From: Plecoglossus altivelis
Taxonomy: Eukaryota; Chordata; Actinopteri; Osmeriformes; Plecoglossidae
NCBI GenBank assembly: GCA_036571765.1
Contig: BROE01000020.1
Span: forward strand, 8,492,434 to 8,556,433
Reading direction: 5' to 3'
DNA: 64,000 nucleotides
Shown here: positions 32,461 to 43,831 of the stretch, one piece after another
Layout: each line of letters begins with the position of its first letter
Position numbering within the stretch: position 1 is the first letter of the stretch
Translations under genes and position numbers: made by a program
The notes under the pieces: generated by a model
The model's database searches: none
What the model saw: the letters and a program-made list of their open reading frames with translations, nothing else
Told to the model about the DNA's origin: nothing

Positions 32461-34345
32461 TATTTTCCGATTCAATGGTAATACTATTAGTTATCCTCAT
32501 TCAAGGGTTAGAGATAGAGCTATATTGGCTGGTTTAAAAAAGGGGCATCAACACATTTAACATATAAGATGGTGCTAAACTGTGAGTTCCTTATCAGCAT
32601 TGTCCAAACAGAAGTTCATTTCGTATTCCAGTGTTCTTCTCCTGTTTTGTTCTCTCTTCCCTCATTAATGAGAGATGTGCTGCAGAATTCTAGAGTTAAC
32701 CAGGGGACCATTTATGCCTCTGTCTCCTCACACTCCAATACTAAATAAACACCATGCACCAAACCAATCTAAATGATGTTTTTAGTCTCTGGAGCAGGGT
32801 GGGACAGGCCGTCGGGTCAGTCGGGAGATTTTCAGAATGGCCGGTCAACGTAACGGCTGTGGCATAATGCGAAAAATAAAATAAAATGAATAATAATACA
32901 TGGCTGTGGGCTGGTCTGACCTTTAAAGTCCCGGGTTGTTTAAAAAAAAGTCCCAGTCCAACATTGTCATAAACACTTTACTAATGATAAACACACACAT
33001 TTGTCTTGGTATGTATGGTTCTGCTCGCCCCAGCTCTTTACCAAACCCAACTGAGACCCTGAGACATGTGTGGCAGAGAGGTGCGACACAGCTTCCCCTT
33101 TAGGTAGAGGGTACACAGAACCAAGGGTGGAAGCTGGCGGGGTGGAGGCTACAGGAACACAAACGGACGTTCCTGTGTTAGACTGAGCCATAACGGAGTG
33201 TGGGCGAGTTCCTGGTCTTCAAAAGAGAGCCTGGACTGTACCGTGGTGTCAGGAGTGTCAGGAGTTCAGGACTGTGTGATCATAAAGTTCTGACTTGACA
33301 GCACCATGGTCTCAGCCTCCTTCATGGACCAGCTCCACCCCATTCTGGAACATGATAGGTTTTGTCCAGCTGGTTTTGTAGACTTCTATAGCTGGTCTAT
33401 GGTTGTTTACTCCCTCACTGGCTGGAGGGTGACAATCTCAACTGCACAGATTCCTTTAGATCCATGATAAATAGTTCATAGACCATGCAGAATACAATAA
33501 ATTCTCTTCAACGACATAGTCAATGTGACTCTCTCCCACTCTTCCTTCTCTCCCTTTCTCTCTCTCCTTTTCTTTCTCTCTTTCTGTCTCGTTTACACAC
33601 AGACACGCGCATACTGTACATTCCCTTACTCATTTGTCACACACACAGACACTGAGGAGACCCAGAGAGCCCATTACCCATGCTAGGAACAGTGTGCCCC
33701 AGGCAGAGCTCAAGGTCTGGGGGCGTCTCGCTAACTGTCTGCCTTGATCCACTTTGATCATGGAGGCCTGCTGAGGAGAAGCACAACCGCTTGGCTTCAA
33801 TCAGCCACAGGCCGCCTGTGAAGACAAGATGCACTGAAGCCTAGTTTTCTCTGCTCCGAGACTTTTGTATGGTAATTTGTTATGGGATTTTTTTTTCTTT
33901 CAAAAAGACCCTTTGAAGCTCCATAGAAGTGTATCTGGGTTTGGTGCGAGATTAGAATGAAGTTGGAGAGTGCTGTCCAAGACAGGCAGTGCGTGGATGA
34001 AAGGATGCAGGGAGACTCCAGATAGTAGACCCCAGATAGTAGACTCCAGATGGGGCCTTTAGGAGGGAGTGTCAGGGATTCTTCACTCGTCTGGAGACTG
34101 TTGCAGTCCCTGACCATCTGTCCCTGGCTTCACCAGGATCGTTCTTACATAATACATGTACTGTAGTAGCAATTCACTAAGTAAGCATTTTGGAAAAAGA
34201 TGTATTCCCATATAAAGCACTTACTACGTTACCTTTAATTCTGGATGTTTACCAGGTCAGGAACAATTTATTGTTATTGTTGATTAAACAAGAGGAAAGG
34301 AGAGGGAAGCACAATCAATAATAGCACTCTGAGAATATCACACAA

Positions 34346-34378
<33 letters not shown>

Positions 34379-34565
34379 GTTAGAGAGAAGTCAAACTTTA
34401 CAAGTCATTGAGTAACTTAAGGTCTTAGAAGGCCCCTCATCCGCATAGAGATCACTGCTAAACAGCAGAGTTTAGACATTTACTAACGAACAGAAGTGGC
34501 TGAAAGTAGGTCTGGACTCCGTCTGACCTCAATTCACTGCTACCTCAGTTTGCACTCAGCCCTCT
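32461..34565. other. Non-coding stretch, nothing recognised
   Basis: Unique sequence without supported exons; a CA run lies at 34335-34378. Confidence 0.5.
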
Positions 34566-34716
34566 CTCTCACACTCACACACTCACACACACACACATTC
34601 ACACACCCACACTCGCACACACTCACACACACACACATTCACACGCCCACACGCTCACACACACACACATTCACATGCCCACACTCACATACAGTCACAC
34701 ACACACATTCAGCTCA
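34566..34716 (+). repeat. CA-rich minisatellite
   Basis: Repeats of ACACTCACACACACACACAT plus a TCACACGCCC-type spacer, in about four diverged copies. Confidence 0.85.
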
Positions 34717-35371
34717 TCAGGGATGTGCAGCTCCTGTTCTCAAGGGTCAGATTCCCGCTGGTTTTCATTTTGCACTGACAGTTACTTGATCAGCTAACGA
34801 CACTAATTGCCCAGAGAGTTCCCACACCTGCTTGCTAAGGTGCTTCATCAGCTCTCATTAATGCATGGTTTAATACCAGGCCTCTCGTGGCCACCAGGGT
34901 TTGTGCTCTGCTATTGTTCTGGATGTGGCTCCTTGCCTTGTAGAATGAATGTAGGGCATGCTATCTGAGACTGACCATGAAACAGTTATGGATGATCATT
35001 ACAGACAGCAGTGCTTGGTCCTAGTTTTCGTCTTGGTTCTGGTCCTGATCCTGGCCCATATTGCTGTAGATGGACAGTGGACATGTTGTTGCCGGGGGAG
35101 TGACAAATAGCCACATAACAAGCAGATGAATCACGCAGAGGACAGCCAGTAAACAGTAATTCAATTCAATCCAGCTCAAATAACTTAACACACAGACACA
35201 AAATGACTTGCAGACTAGCTACACACAGATGTGGTTGTAATGGCACATTCAAGGTCACCCCTGGACAATTATGGGCTGCTTCATTACTTCTGCATGTCTT
35301 TTTGTTGTTCCCATAGCAACCCCATGGAGATGACAAATGATAATATTGGTAGTCTTCCTCCCACTGTGTCG

Positions 35372-35416
35372 TTAAGACACACACACAGACACACACACAG
35401 ACACACACACACACAT
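35372..35416 (+). repeat. (CA)n microsatellite
   Basis: CA run with regular GACA interruptions. Confidence 0.95.
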
Positions 35417-35581
35417 ACAAAGTGCTGATAATAATACATCTTGGGACTCAATGCCTAAAATAAACAAGGCGTTCGGGGCATGGTGTTAAAGTGAGAGATG
35501 GTTGTATACAAATAGGCCATCATGGCAAAAGTGGGCCACAAGCAACAATCTCTCTTGCTTCTTGTCCCTACTTCCCTCCTT

Positions 35582-35585
<4 letters not shown>

Positions 35586-35622
<37 letters not shown>

Positions 35623-35700
35623 TTCTCTCTCTCTCTCGCTCTCTCTCCTCTCCCCTCTCTCCTCTCTCTCTCTCTCTCTCACTTTCTCCATCTCTCTGAG
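35586..35700 (+). repeat. (CT)n microsatellite
   Basis: CT run; its end is also the left boundary of the 626-bp duplication, which suggests that the repeat caused the assembly break. Confidence 0.95.
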
Positions 35701-36300
35701 CAGGATGTGAGTGTCTCTGTTTTGGTTCTCAGAACAAACAGTACATGAAGCTGGAAAGAGGGGAACACAGTGTTCCAGTGAAAGAGAGAATAACAGCTCA
35801 AAGAAAATCATTCCCACCCACACACTCTTCTTTGGGAATACCAACTGTACGGTTCAAACCCAGGACAACCAACACAGGAGGGTATTGTCTTTTTAAAATG
35901 TGATGCCATTTGTAGGGCTCATCCCAGCCTTGTCCATCCTGGCAACCTTGGCTTCGGAGCCACTGGAACAGAAATATGAGCACCACACTACACACATCAG
36001 TTTTCCCATGTGCATGCAAGATCTACATATCTAGTATTTAACGTGGTGACAAGTTTCAATGGGTAATGCTTGTAAGTAGCAAAACTCTCTGGGTGAACTG
36101 GAAATTGTCGATGCATTCCTTTCCATCAGAAAGGTTTTTCTTAAACCCAGTCCTCCAGCAGCCTGTGAGAGGACAGATTTGCCATCTGCCTGGGCTCTGG
36201 AGAGCACCAAGTGATGCTGTCACACAGAGATAAGCACTGCTATCTCCAGACTAAGAAAACCAATCCTCGTCCTCAGTCTAAGAGCATGACTAGCCCCAGC
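35675..36300 (+). repeat. 626-bp direct duplication, copy 1 (probable assembly artefact)
   Basis: Appears identical to 36311-36936 (constant offset 636) at every point compared, beginning in the CT repeat and ending at the N gap. Confidence 0.9.
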
Positions 36301-36310
36301 NNNNNNNNNN
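36301..36310. other. Assembly gap (10 N)
   Basis: Ten N between two identical 626-bp copies, as left when overlapping contig ends are not merged. Confidence 0.98.
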
Positions 36311-36936
36311 TCTCTCACTTTCTCCATCTCTCTGAGCAGGATGTGAGTGTCTCTGTTTTGGTTCTCAGAACAAACAGTACATGAAGCTGGAAAGAGGGGA
36401 ACACAGTGTTCCAGTGAAAGAGAGAATAACAGCTCAAAGAAAATCATTCCCACCCACACACTCTTCTTTGGGAATACCAACTGTACGGTTCAAACCCAGG
36501 ACAACCAACACAGGAGGGTATTGTCTTTTTAAAATGTGATGCCATTTGTAGGGCTCATCCCAGCCTTGTCCATCCTGGCAACCTTGGCTTCGGAGCCACT
36601 GGAACAGAAATATGAGCACCACACTACACACATCAGTTTTCCCATGTGCATGCAAGATCTACATATCTAGTATTTAACGTGGTGACAAGTTTCAATGGGT
36701 AATGCTTGTAAGTAGCAAAACTCTCTGGGTGAACTGGAAATTGTCGATGCATTCCTTTCCATCAGAAAGGTTTTTCTTAAACCCAGTCCTCCAGCAGCCT
36801 GTGAGAGGACAGATTTGCCATCTGCCTGGGCTCTGGAGAGCACCAAGTGATGCTGTCACACAGAGATAAGCACTGCTATCTCCAGACTAAGAAAACCAAT
36901 CCTCGTCCTCAGTCTAAGAGCATGACTAGCCCCAGC
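36311..36936 (+). repeat. 626-bp direct duplication, copy 2
   Basis: Second copy; it begins exactly after the gap and then continues into unique sequence at 36937. Confidence 0.9.
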
Positions 36937-36938
36937 CT

Positions 36939-37022
36939 CAGTCCCAGTCCCAGCCCCAACCCCAGCCCCAGCCCTGGCCCAGCCCCAGCCGCAGCCCTGG
37001 CCCCAGCTTCAGCCACAACCTC
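36939..37022 (+). repeat. CCCAGC-type hexanucleotide array
   Basis: CCCAGC/CCCAAC/GCCCTGG units, about 80 bases. Confidence 0.85.
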
Positions 37023-37870
37023 AGTGGGATAAAATCCTGTCTGTCAGCTGATAACATCTCCCTTGCTGACAGACAGCAAAGCCAGAGGCTTTGATACCAG
37101 CCAATCAGAGTGTCACTGGTCCAGGTCTGGCCAGTCACAACCCTGATGTCTGCTGATAAGACAGAGTTGGTTTAGAACCCTGATTGATTAGTTCAGTGTG
37201 ATACAGGAGGAATCAGGGACAGGATTAGACAATAACAGAGTAGGGCTGACACCATTCTGCAACTGTTAGATTTGACAAAACATGATACCATCACCCATCA
37301 ACATTCAACAAACAGTTGTTATATTATTTTCTGATATCTTACCTTGCCCTTTGCAATAAATACATCCTCTAATCATTTACATTTAGTTACATGTCTAAAA
37401 GCATCGTTTTGACAGAGGTCCTGCACTCCTCTCCCTTGCCATGTGGTGTCACTGTTCCACCAGTAACAGAGCACACAGCCAGGAGTGGGTGTGGGATGTG
37501 GAACCAGAGCTAGATGAAGGGCTGTGGGAACAGGTGTCTGGACTCTCATGCAATGACCACCAGTTACCTCACAATGACATACCATAAGCTGCCCAGATTT
37601 CACTCTGTCCACTCTTATTATCTTGCCTTTTACTTTTTGGGGCGAGAGAGAGAGGGAGATACAGAGAGAAATTGCTCATTGATCATTGATGTATTTTCCT
37701 TTCAAGTGTCTCTTGAATTTTGCTCTAGGAGTTCAAAGTGTGAGTGTAATATTCTCCCCCTCTCTCCCAGTGATACTGCACTTCTGTCCTCAAGTGTCAG
37801 AACACACAGGAATTCTGTGTGTCTACCCACTCAAAGGTGCCAGGGTGTGTGCTGCCATGTACAGTTATTC
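37023..37870. other. Non-coding stretch, nothing recognised
   Basis: Unique sequence between repeats; no supported exon. Confidence 0.5.
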
Positions 37871-37889
37871 CTCTCTCTCTTTCTCTCTT

Positions 37890-37953
<64 letters not shown>

Positions 37954-38003
37954 CCTCTCCATCTCCTTCTCTCTCCCTCCCCCCTTCTCTCTCACTCTCT
38001 CAG
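37871..38003 (+). repeat. (CT)n microsatellite
   Basis: Long CT tract with CCT interruptions at its right end. Confidence 0.95.
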
Positions 38004-38419
38004 CACATCAGAAATTACAAAAGCGCAGACAGCCAGGGATGCAATTTCCTCCTCATTAAAAACCTGTGAGAAGGCATAGGCTGACACACATACGCACACA
38101 CACGCGCACACACATACATACACACACACATGCAGTGATGCAGGAGAAGATATTTACTCAAGCTAACAGAAACTGACAGAGTAATCAAAGTAATACACAT
38201 GGCTTCCCTCTCTCTCTCTGTCTGCCTCTCTCTCTTTCCATCCCCCTGTTTCTCTCCCTATGTCTGTCTCTTCTTTCCTTCTCTACTATCAAATCTAAAG
38301 TTTCTCCTCTTTGTATCACACCCCTTCCCTGTCTCTTACTTCCTCTGACAGACTCCTCTACCTGTCTTACTCCTCTTCCAGCCGTCTCCTCGCTACCCAC
38401 TCATGCCTGCCCTGGTGCT

Positions 38420-38422
<3 letters not shown>

Positions 38423-38473
<51 letters not shown>
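38423..38473 (+). repeat. (CT)n microsatellite
   Basis: Pure CT tract. Confidence 0.95.
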
Positions 38474-38475
<2 letters not shown>

Positions 38476-38810
38476 CTATTCTTCATTTCTTTTCTCCTCC
38501 GGTTGTCTTCCATCTCCCCCTCCTTCACAGGCTCAAACAATACGACCTGCTGCGTCTTGTCAGCCCAACTTGCGGGCCTCACCAGCCAGACAGCCACTTC
38601 CACCGCTCTCTCTCTCTTCTGTTTCACGTCTTTTCTTCATTTCCTTGTTTTTCAGTTGCTGTTTCTCTCAGCCTCTCTTTCTCTCCTGGCCAGTAGTTGG
38701 ATGTGAGGAGTAATGTGATGCAGAGAGGCAACTAGAGCGAAACGCAGAGGCTTCTCAGCCATGGAGAACAGAGAGGTTCACACAGGAGTGGGTTACACCT
38801 CGCTGAGCCG

Positions 38811-38884
38811 ACACAAACACACGCACACACACGCACACACGCACACACACGCACGCACGCGCACGCACACACACACACACACAG
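38811..38884 (+). repeat. (CA)n/(CG) mixed microsatellite
   Basis: CACACG and CACGCACGCG units; alternating purine-pyrimidine sequence that could adopt Z-DNA. Confidence 0.9.
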
Positions 38885-39413
38885 AAGGACATGCATAGGC
38901 ATGCAGTAGCACATACATACACAGAGGTACACGCACGTAACACACAAAGACACACATGCACACACTCACACAGCATATGGGTTTGTGTGCTACTTATGAA
39001 CCATGTGTAGTACAGTCCATCTGTGAAAAGGTAAATTGAATTTTACTGGGACAAAGCAAACTCCCCTGCGGTCCTTTCAAAAAAAGAGTACTTTGAGATT
39101 CTAAAGCTTTCCCAAGCTTTTCTCTCTCCTTTTTTTTTTCTTTCCTCCTCTCTGTCTCTCTGTGGGGAAATGAAGGTGTGAGAAACCCTGATCGATATGC
39201 TCATTAAAGAGTCCTGTCTCTCTAAAGCTGGTCTCAGCCAGACACCGCAGTGGATATGCAGGGAACTTGTACATCAGGCTGAAAAAAAGTAACACAAATA
39301 CAGTCACCGCAAAAAAACAAAACACGGCTCAACTTAGTTTCTACATCTATCGGGAGCCATTCGAATTCCACATCTGAAACAGCATTTAGCTGTCAGAGAG
39401 CAGTTGGAATGAG

Positions 39414-39502
39414 CCTCTCTCTCTCTCGCTCTCTCTCTCTCTCTGGTCTCTCTCTCTGGTCTCTCTCTCTGGTCTCTCTCTCTGGTCTCTCTCTCCTGGC
39501 TC
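39414..39502 (+). repeat. GGTCTCTCTCTCT repeat
   Basis: Units of about 14 bases, four to five copies, inside a CT tract. Confidence 0.9.
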
Positions 39503-40168
39503 TCTAATGGAGGGCTGGTGTAGCAGGGGAGTTGTGGCGACTGTTGCTCGTGTCTCTATTATTAGAGGAGGTTTTAGTGGCATCTGTTTTAACTTGCTGT
39601 TTTATTGAGCTTTGATAAACAGTGGAGCAAAGAGTCAGCCCACACAATTAACCCACACATAGAAAGTGTCACTCTGGAAACACTGGTAAATACGTTAGTC
39701 TCTCATTAGTCAGAGCACAGATGCCTCCACGTCTGTGTGTGCGCGCGTCGGCGTGCGTGGAAGTGTGTGTGCGTGTGTGTGATCACGATGATGTGCAATT
39801 TGAAAAAGTATTGGGTTAGGTAAATTCATTATCCATCTGCTCTGTAGATCTAATGATTTGCTCTTGGAGAAGTACACTGATCTAATCATGCCCTCGCTGA
39901 TTCAGTTAGTCTGAGGGGTTAGGAATGTACAAGCTTGATGTTCGTATATACGTACTGTAGAATGCTATGGTGGCGGTGAGCTTAGCAGACAAGGTTCTGG
40001 TCTGTGAAATAAGGATCTGACTGTGTTGAGTTTCATGGGTGGTCTGGCCAGCTCTAGTTGCCAGGGTTACCAGCTCCCAGTGGAGGGTCAGTGTTCGTTG
40101 CTATGCTAATGCCTTCAGATCAAAGTGACCAGTGTAATAGCCAACCAGGTGTGTGTGCGTGTTAGTGC
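39503..40168. other. Non-coding stretch, nothing recognised
   Basis: Unique sequence with no supported exon; a short GT/GC-rich piece lies at 39735-39782. Confidence 0.5.
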
Positions 40169-40199
40169 AGCCTTATTAATGTGCATCATTAATAAGGCT
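40169..40199. repeat. Perfect 13-bp inverted repeat with homeodomain-like cores
   Basis: AGCCTTATTAATG, spacer TGCAT, then CATTAATAAGGCT. Each arm holds a TTATTAATG core of the sort bound by Hox/Cdx-type factors. Confidence 0.9.
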
Positions 40200-40573
40200 A
40201 TTTCATCTATGTGAAAGCTCTGGGTCAGAGAGGGGAGAGTTCTCTGTCTGGAATATAGCTGCAATCTACACGTCAGGAAATGAATCAAAAGGCAGCAAAT
40301 TCTAATCTAATTCTCCAGCATGAAGGATACTTCTCCATGGTCTCTATCTCTCCCTGTCTCTCTATACATTCACTCTACTTACCCTCTTTCCTCACTTTTT
40401 CTCATTTTCCTCCGTGTCCATCTTCTTTATTCTTCATCGTGTCTCTCCATGCCTGTCTCCCTCTGCTTCCAACTCCCCATCCCACTTTAGCAGTTTAATC
40501 AGCTCTGACTTATCTAGAGAAAGTGAGGTGGAGCAGAGGAGGAGGGGGCGGATAGAGAAGATGGGGGTAAAAT

Positions 40574-40612
40574 GAGGAGGAGGGGGAGGAGGAGGAGGAG
40601 GAGGAGGAAGAG
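40574..40612 (+). repeat. (GGA)n microsatellite
   Basis: GAG/GGA trinucleotide run. Confidence 0.95.
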
Positions 40613-40624
40613 AAGGGAGGCGAG

Positions 40625-41110
40625 CGTGACCAGTTTGTGGTTAATGACAGCCACACAGCGAGGCATCTTTATTAAGCAGTGCTGATCTCATAGAGCGAGC
40701 AGCCTCATATCTGTCATTTATAAGAGCTTGGGTGGAGATGCCTTGTGTCTCTTTATTAATACGGGTAAAAAAAACACCACACAGCACACTCAGATGTGGA
40801 GAGGCACGGAGCTTTTATTAAAACAGCTTAGCAGGCCCAGGTGAACCACAACAGGGAGTCTAAGAACAACCAGGGAACTGGATGTTTTATTTACTGAAAC
40901 AAAAGGGAGGAAAAGCCTCGGAAAAAAACGAGGAAACATGACTTTATTCATGTGAGATACAGATATTGCATTATCGTTTCATCATGGCTCACTGACAATA
41001 TGGCTTTTTCAATCAGAGCAGATACGTGCATTATTTATTCATAAATGCATATTGAAAAGGCACACAATACACACCATAGCCAATCTCTCCAGAGCAGAGC
41101 AGACACAATC
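40625..41110. promoter_or_regulatory. Candidate conserved non-coding block
   Basis: Repeat-free, AT-rich in parts, with cores such as TTTATTAAGCAG, TTTATTAATACG, GTGCATTATTTATTCATAAA and TGCATATTGAAAA. Set between simple repeats, which suggests selection, but this is not tested. Confidence 0.3.
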
Positions 41111-41138
41111 AAATATCCATGAGTGTGATACAGCTGAG

Positions 41139-41180
41139 AGGGGGGAGGGAGGGAGGGAGGGAGAGATGGAGGGAGGGAGA
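41139..41180 (+). repeat. (GGGA)n microsatellite
   Basis: GGGA units with one GAGATGGA interruption. Confidence 0.93.
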
Positions 41181-41526
41181 AGAGCTTCAAACACTGTGCA
41201 GGCAGGGTTTGCTTTCTTTTAAAAAAGAAACAAGATTATCTGGACTCGAATCTAGAAGTTTTGGAGACAGAAAACCCCAGAAATAGTCTGTTTCTTTTAC
41301 TTTGAACGCTACGTGAGTGTTGGTGTGTGTTATGGTGGGAGAGAGATTGGAAAAAGATAGCAATGTGCATGTGTGTGTGTCTGTATGTGTGTGTGTGTCT
41401 GTATGTGTGTGTTTGGTGCCAAAGTGTGTGTTTGAAATGCAGAGCACGTATGAGGTCTGTGAAGCTCCCCTTGCAGCAAGCCTCATTAAAGTGCTGTATA
41501 GTCGCTTTAAAGCAAGGGTCTACATC

Positions 41527-41937
41527 CAGACCACACACTCACTCTACAGACGTACACACTCACTCTACAGACACACACACTCACTCTACAGACATACACA
41601 CTCACTCTACAGACGTACACACTCACTCTACAGACATACACAGTCACTCTACAGACATACATATTCACTCTGCAGACGTACACACTCTACAGATGTACAC
41701 ACTCACTCTACAGACGTACACACTCACTCTACAGACGTACACACTCACTCTACAGATGTACACACTCACTCTACAGACGTAAACACTCACTCTACAGATG
41801 TACACACTCACTCTACAGACAAAAACACTCACCCTACAGACACACACACTCACCCTACAGACACACACACTCACCCTACAGACACACACACTCACCCTAC
41901 AGACGGACACACTCACCCTACAGACACACACGTAGAC
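41527..41937 (+). repeat. 21-bp minisatellite (ACACTCACTCTACAGACGTAC-like)
   Basis: About 19 copies of a unit close to ACACTCACTCTACAGACGT plus AC; the last third changes CACTCTACAG to CACCCTACAG. Because 21 is divisible by 3 the array stays open in several frames on both strands, giving long false open frames. Confidence 0.95.
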
Positions 41938-42058
41938 ACTGTATATCTACTTTGAAAGGAGACAGGTGCCAGGGTGTGTATGAAAGCATGTATGGAAGTT
42001 GAGGAAGTTCTGCAGCTGTTTTATTAGTTGTACGGTACTCTGGGTTTCGTGAGCGTCA

Positions 42059-42144
42059 GAGAGAGAGAGAAAGAGAGAGAGAGACACCAAGACAGAGAGA
42101 GAGAGAGAGATACCGAGCAAGAGAGAGCAAGAGAGAGAGAGCTG
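42059..42144 (+). repeat. (GA)n microsatellite
   Basis: GA tract with CA and AA interruptions. Confidence 0.93.
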
Positions 42145-42663
42145 CAGGATATAGAAAGGGAGCCAGTGCATGTGTGTGTGGATGATAGGTGTCAGACTGT
42201 GCCAGACACAGCAGGGAGGGGTTTTCTCTTCCAGATGTGTAAGCCTGCTGTCAATTCAGTTTGGGGGGATCTGGTGTTCATTTTTATATTTACATGTATT
42301 TATGTTCCTCTGCTCCAGCTCCAACTCGCTTTCTCTCTCTGTCACACTGTCCTCTTTCTCTGTCTGTCTCCCTTAACATATCTCCTGCCGTCTCTCTGGC
42401 TCTCTCTTCCATCTCTCTTCCATCTCTCCCTCTCTGGAGTGTTAATGCGGTGGCCACTTGGTCTCGCTGCCCCGGACTCTCTGTGGGCTTGAAAAGTCTA
42501 GTTATGTACTCAACAATTCTTCCCTTTCCCCTCCTGGCTTCTTGCTTCTCTCTCTCTCCCTCTATCAACCACTGGCTCTCTCTTTCCCCCTCTTACCCTC
42601 TTCCTCCCTCAGTCTAACAAAAGGTGTCGTTTTCTCTTATTCTCACATGCTTCCAAACTACCT

Positions 42664-42715
42664 TCTCTCCCTCCCTCCCTCCCTCCCTCCCTCCTCCATC
42701 TCTCCCTCTTTCTCT
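42664..42715 (+). repeat. (CCCT)n microsatellite
   Basis: CCCT tetranucleotides. Confidence 0.93.
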
Positions 42716-43264
42716 CTGAGGTGTCTGCCCACTGCAGTCCCAGATATATGAATAATATAACAAACTCGAGGCAAGGACCATATTACACAGTAGTATACAC
42801 GCAAACCCAATAACACAAAGCCCCCCCACACACACAGGCTGCTGTGTTCTGACAGTGAGCAAAGAGAGGGTTAACAGGGGTGCAAGTATTCATGAAATTG
42901 CACAAACAACAACCAAATGCCTGTCAGACAGTGTTGAAAGTCCCTGAGATGGGAAGGAAACAGGGTGAATGTGGGACTAACACAGCTGAGGCTCTGTCCT
43001 GTGAGGAGGAAAGCGTCTCTGGAGGACTGGGTCACACTCGTGGTTCCTATCTGATTGTGGTATCTGGTGTGTGCTGGCTCTATACACAAGGCTTTGGACC
43101 ACAGACCAGAGTCCCAGGGCTTGGCACTAGAATCAGCCAAACACAAATCACTGTCGCTCTGATAGATGAGCAGTGTAAATGGATGAGAAAGGCCAAAAAA
43201 GGAGGGAGAGTACGTGTGAATGTGTGGTTTATTCCTGCTTGAAGCAGACTGAAGTGCAATGCAG
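42716..43264. other. Non-coding stretch, nothing recognised
   Basis: Unique sequence with no supported exon. Confidence 0.5.
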
Positions 43265-43400
43265 CACATTAGTGAGAGCAGAGAGTAGCGCTTAATGAAC
43301 AGTACGAGACGCTAATTAACAGTATTGTTCTTGAACGCAACTTAATCAAACTGCGTTTAAAACAAAAACACTCTCACGCTCTCCATCAATCGTTAGGACT
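43265..43400. promoter_or_regulatory. Candidate conserved non-coding element
   Basis: Compact unique block with serial TAAT/ATTA cores (GCGCTTAATGAACAG, GACGCTAATTAACAG, GCAACTTAATCAAACTGCG). Confidence 0.3.
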
Positions 43401-43779
43401 CAACACCATGGTTACAGGGGCTAACACCCCCTGAGAAATCAAACAGTCATTTAGAGCCCAGGCTGTGCTCAATACTGACGCCCCTATCGACCCACACCAC
43501 AGTGCACAGTGGGAGTGAGAGAGTGTGTGTTTGCGTGTGTGTGTGTGCATTGGCGTGTGTGTCGTGATGGATGCAGAGGCATTGGGGTGAAGTGAAAGAT
43601 GGGGGAGAGCAAAGGAAAGCAACAGAAAGGGAGAGTCAAATCTGGGGAGCGAGGTGGGAAGTGAGGGAAGGAGAGAGGGGGGAAATTGATTATCTCCCCA
43701 TTGTTAATGGAGATCTGGCATCTGGCCTGCTGTTACCCAGCCCTGCAGTGTAGCAGCAGAAGCACCCCCCCTTCCCCAT

Positions 43780-43780
<1 letters not shown>

Positions 43781-43831
<51 letters not shown>
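43781..43831 (+). repeat. (CA)n microsatellite
   Basis: Nearly pure CA run. Confidence 0.96.

Noticed and set aside
34893..34915. GGCCACCAGGGTTTG as a CTCF site
   Set aside because: Lacks the GGGGGC half of the core.
41317..41955. 212-codon plus-strand His/Thr/Ser repeat protein
   Set aside because: Explained by the 21-bp minisatellite whose period is divisible by three.
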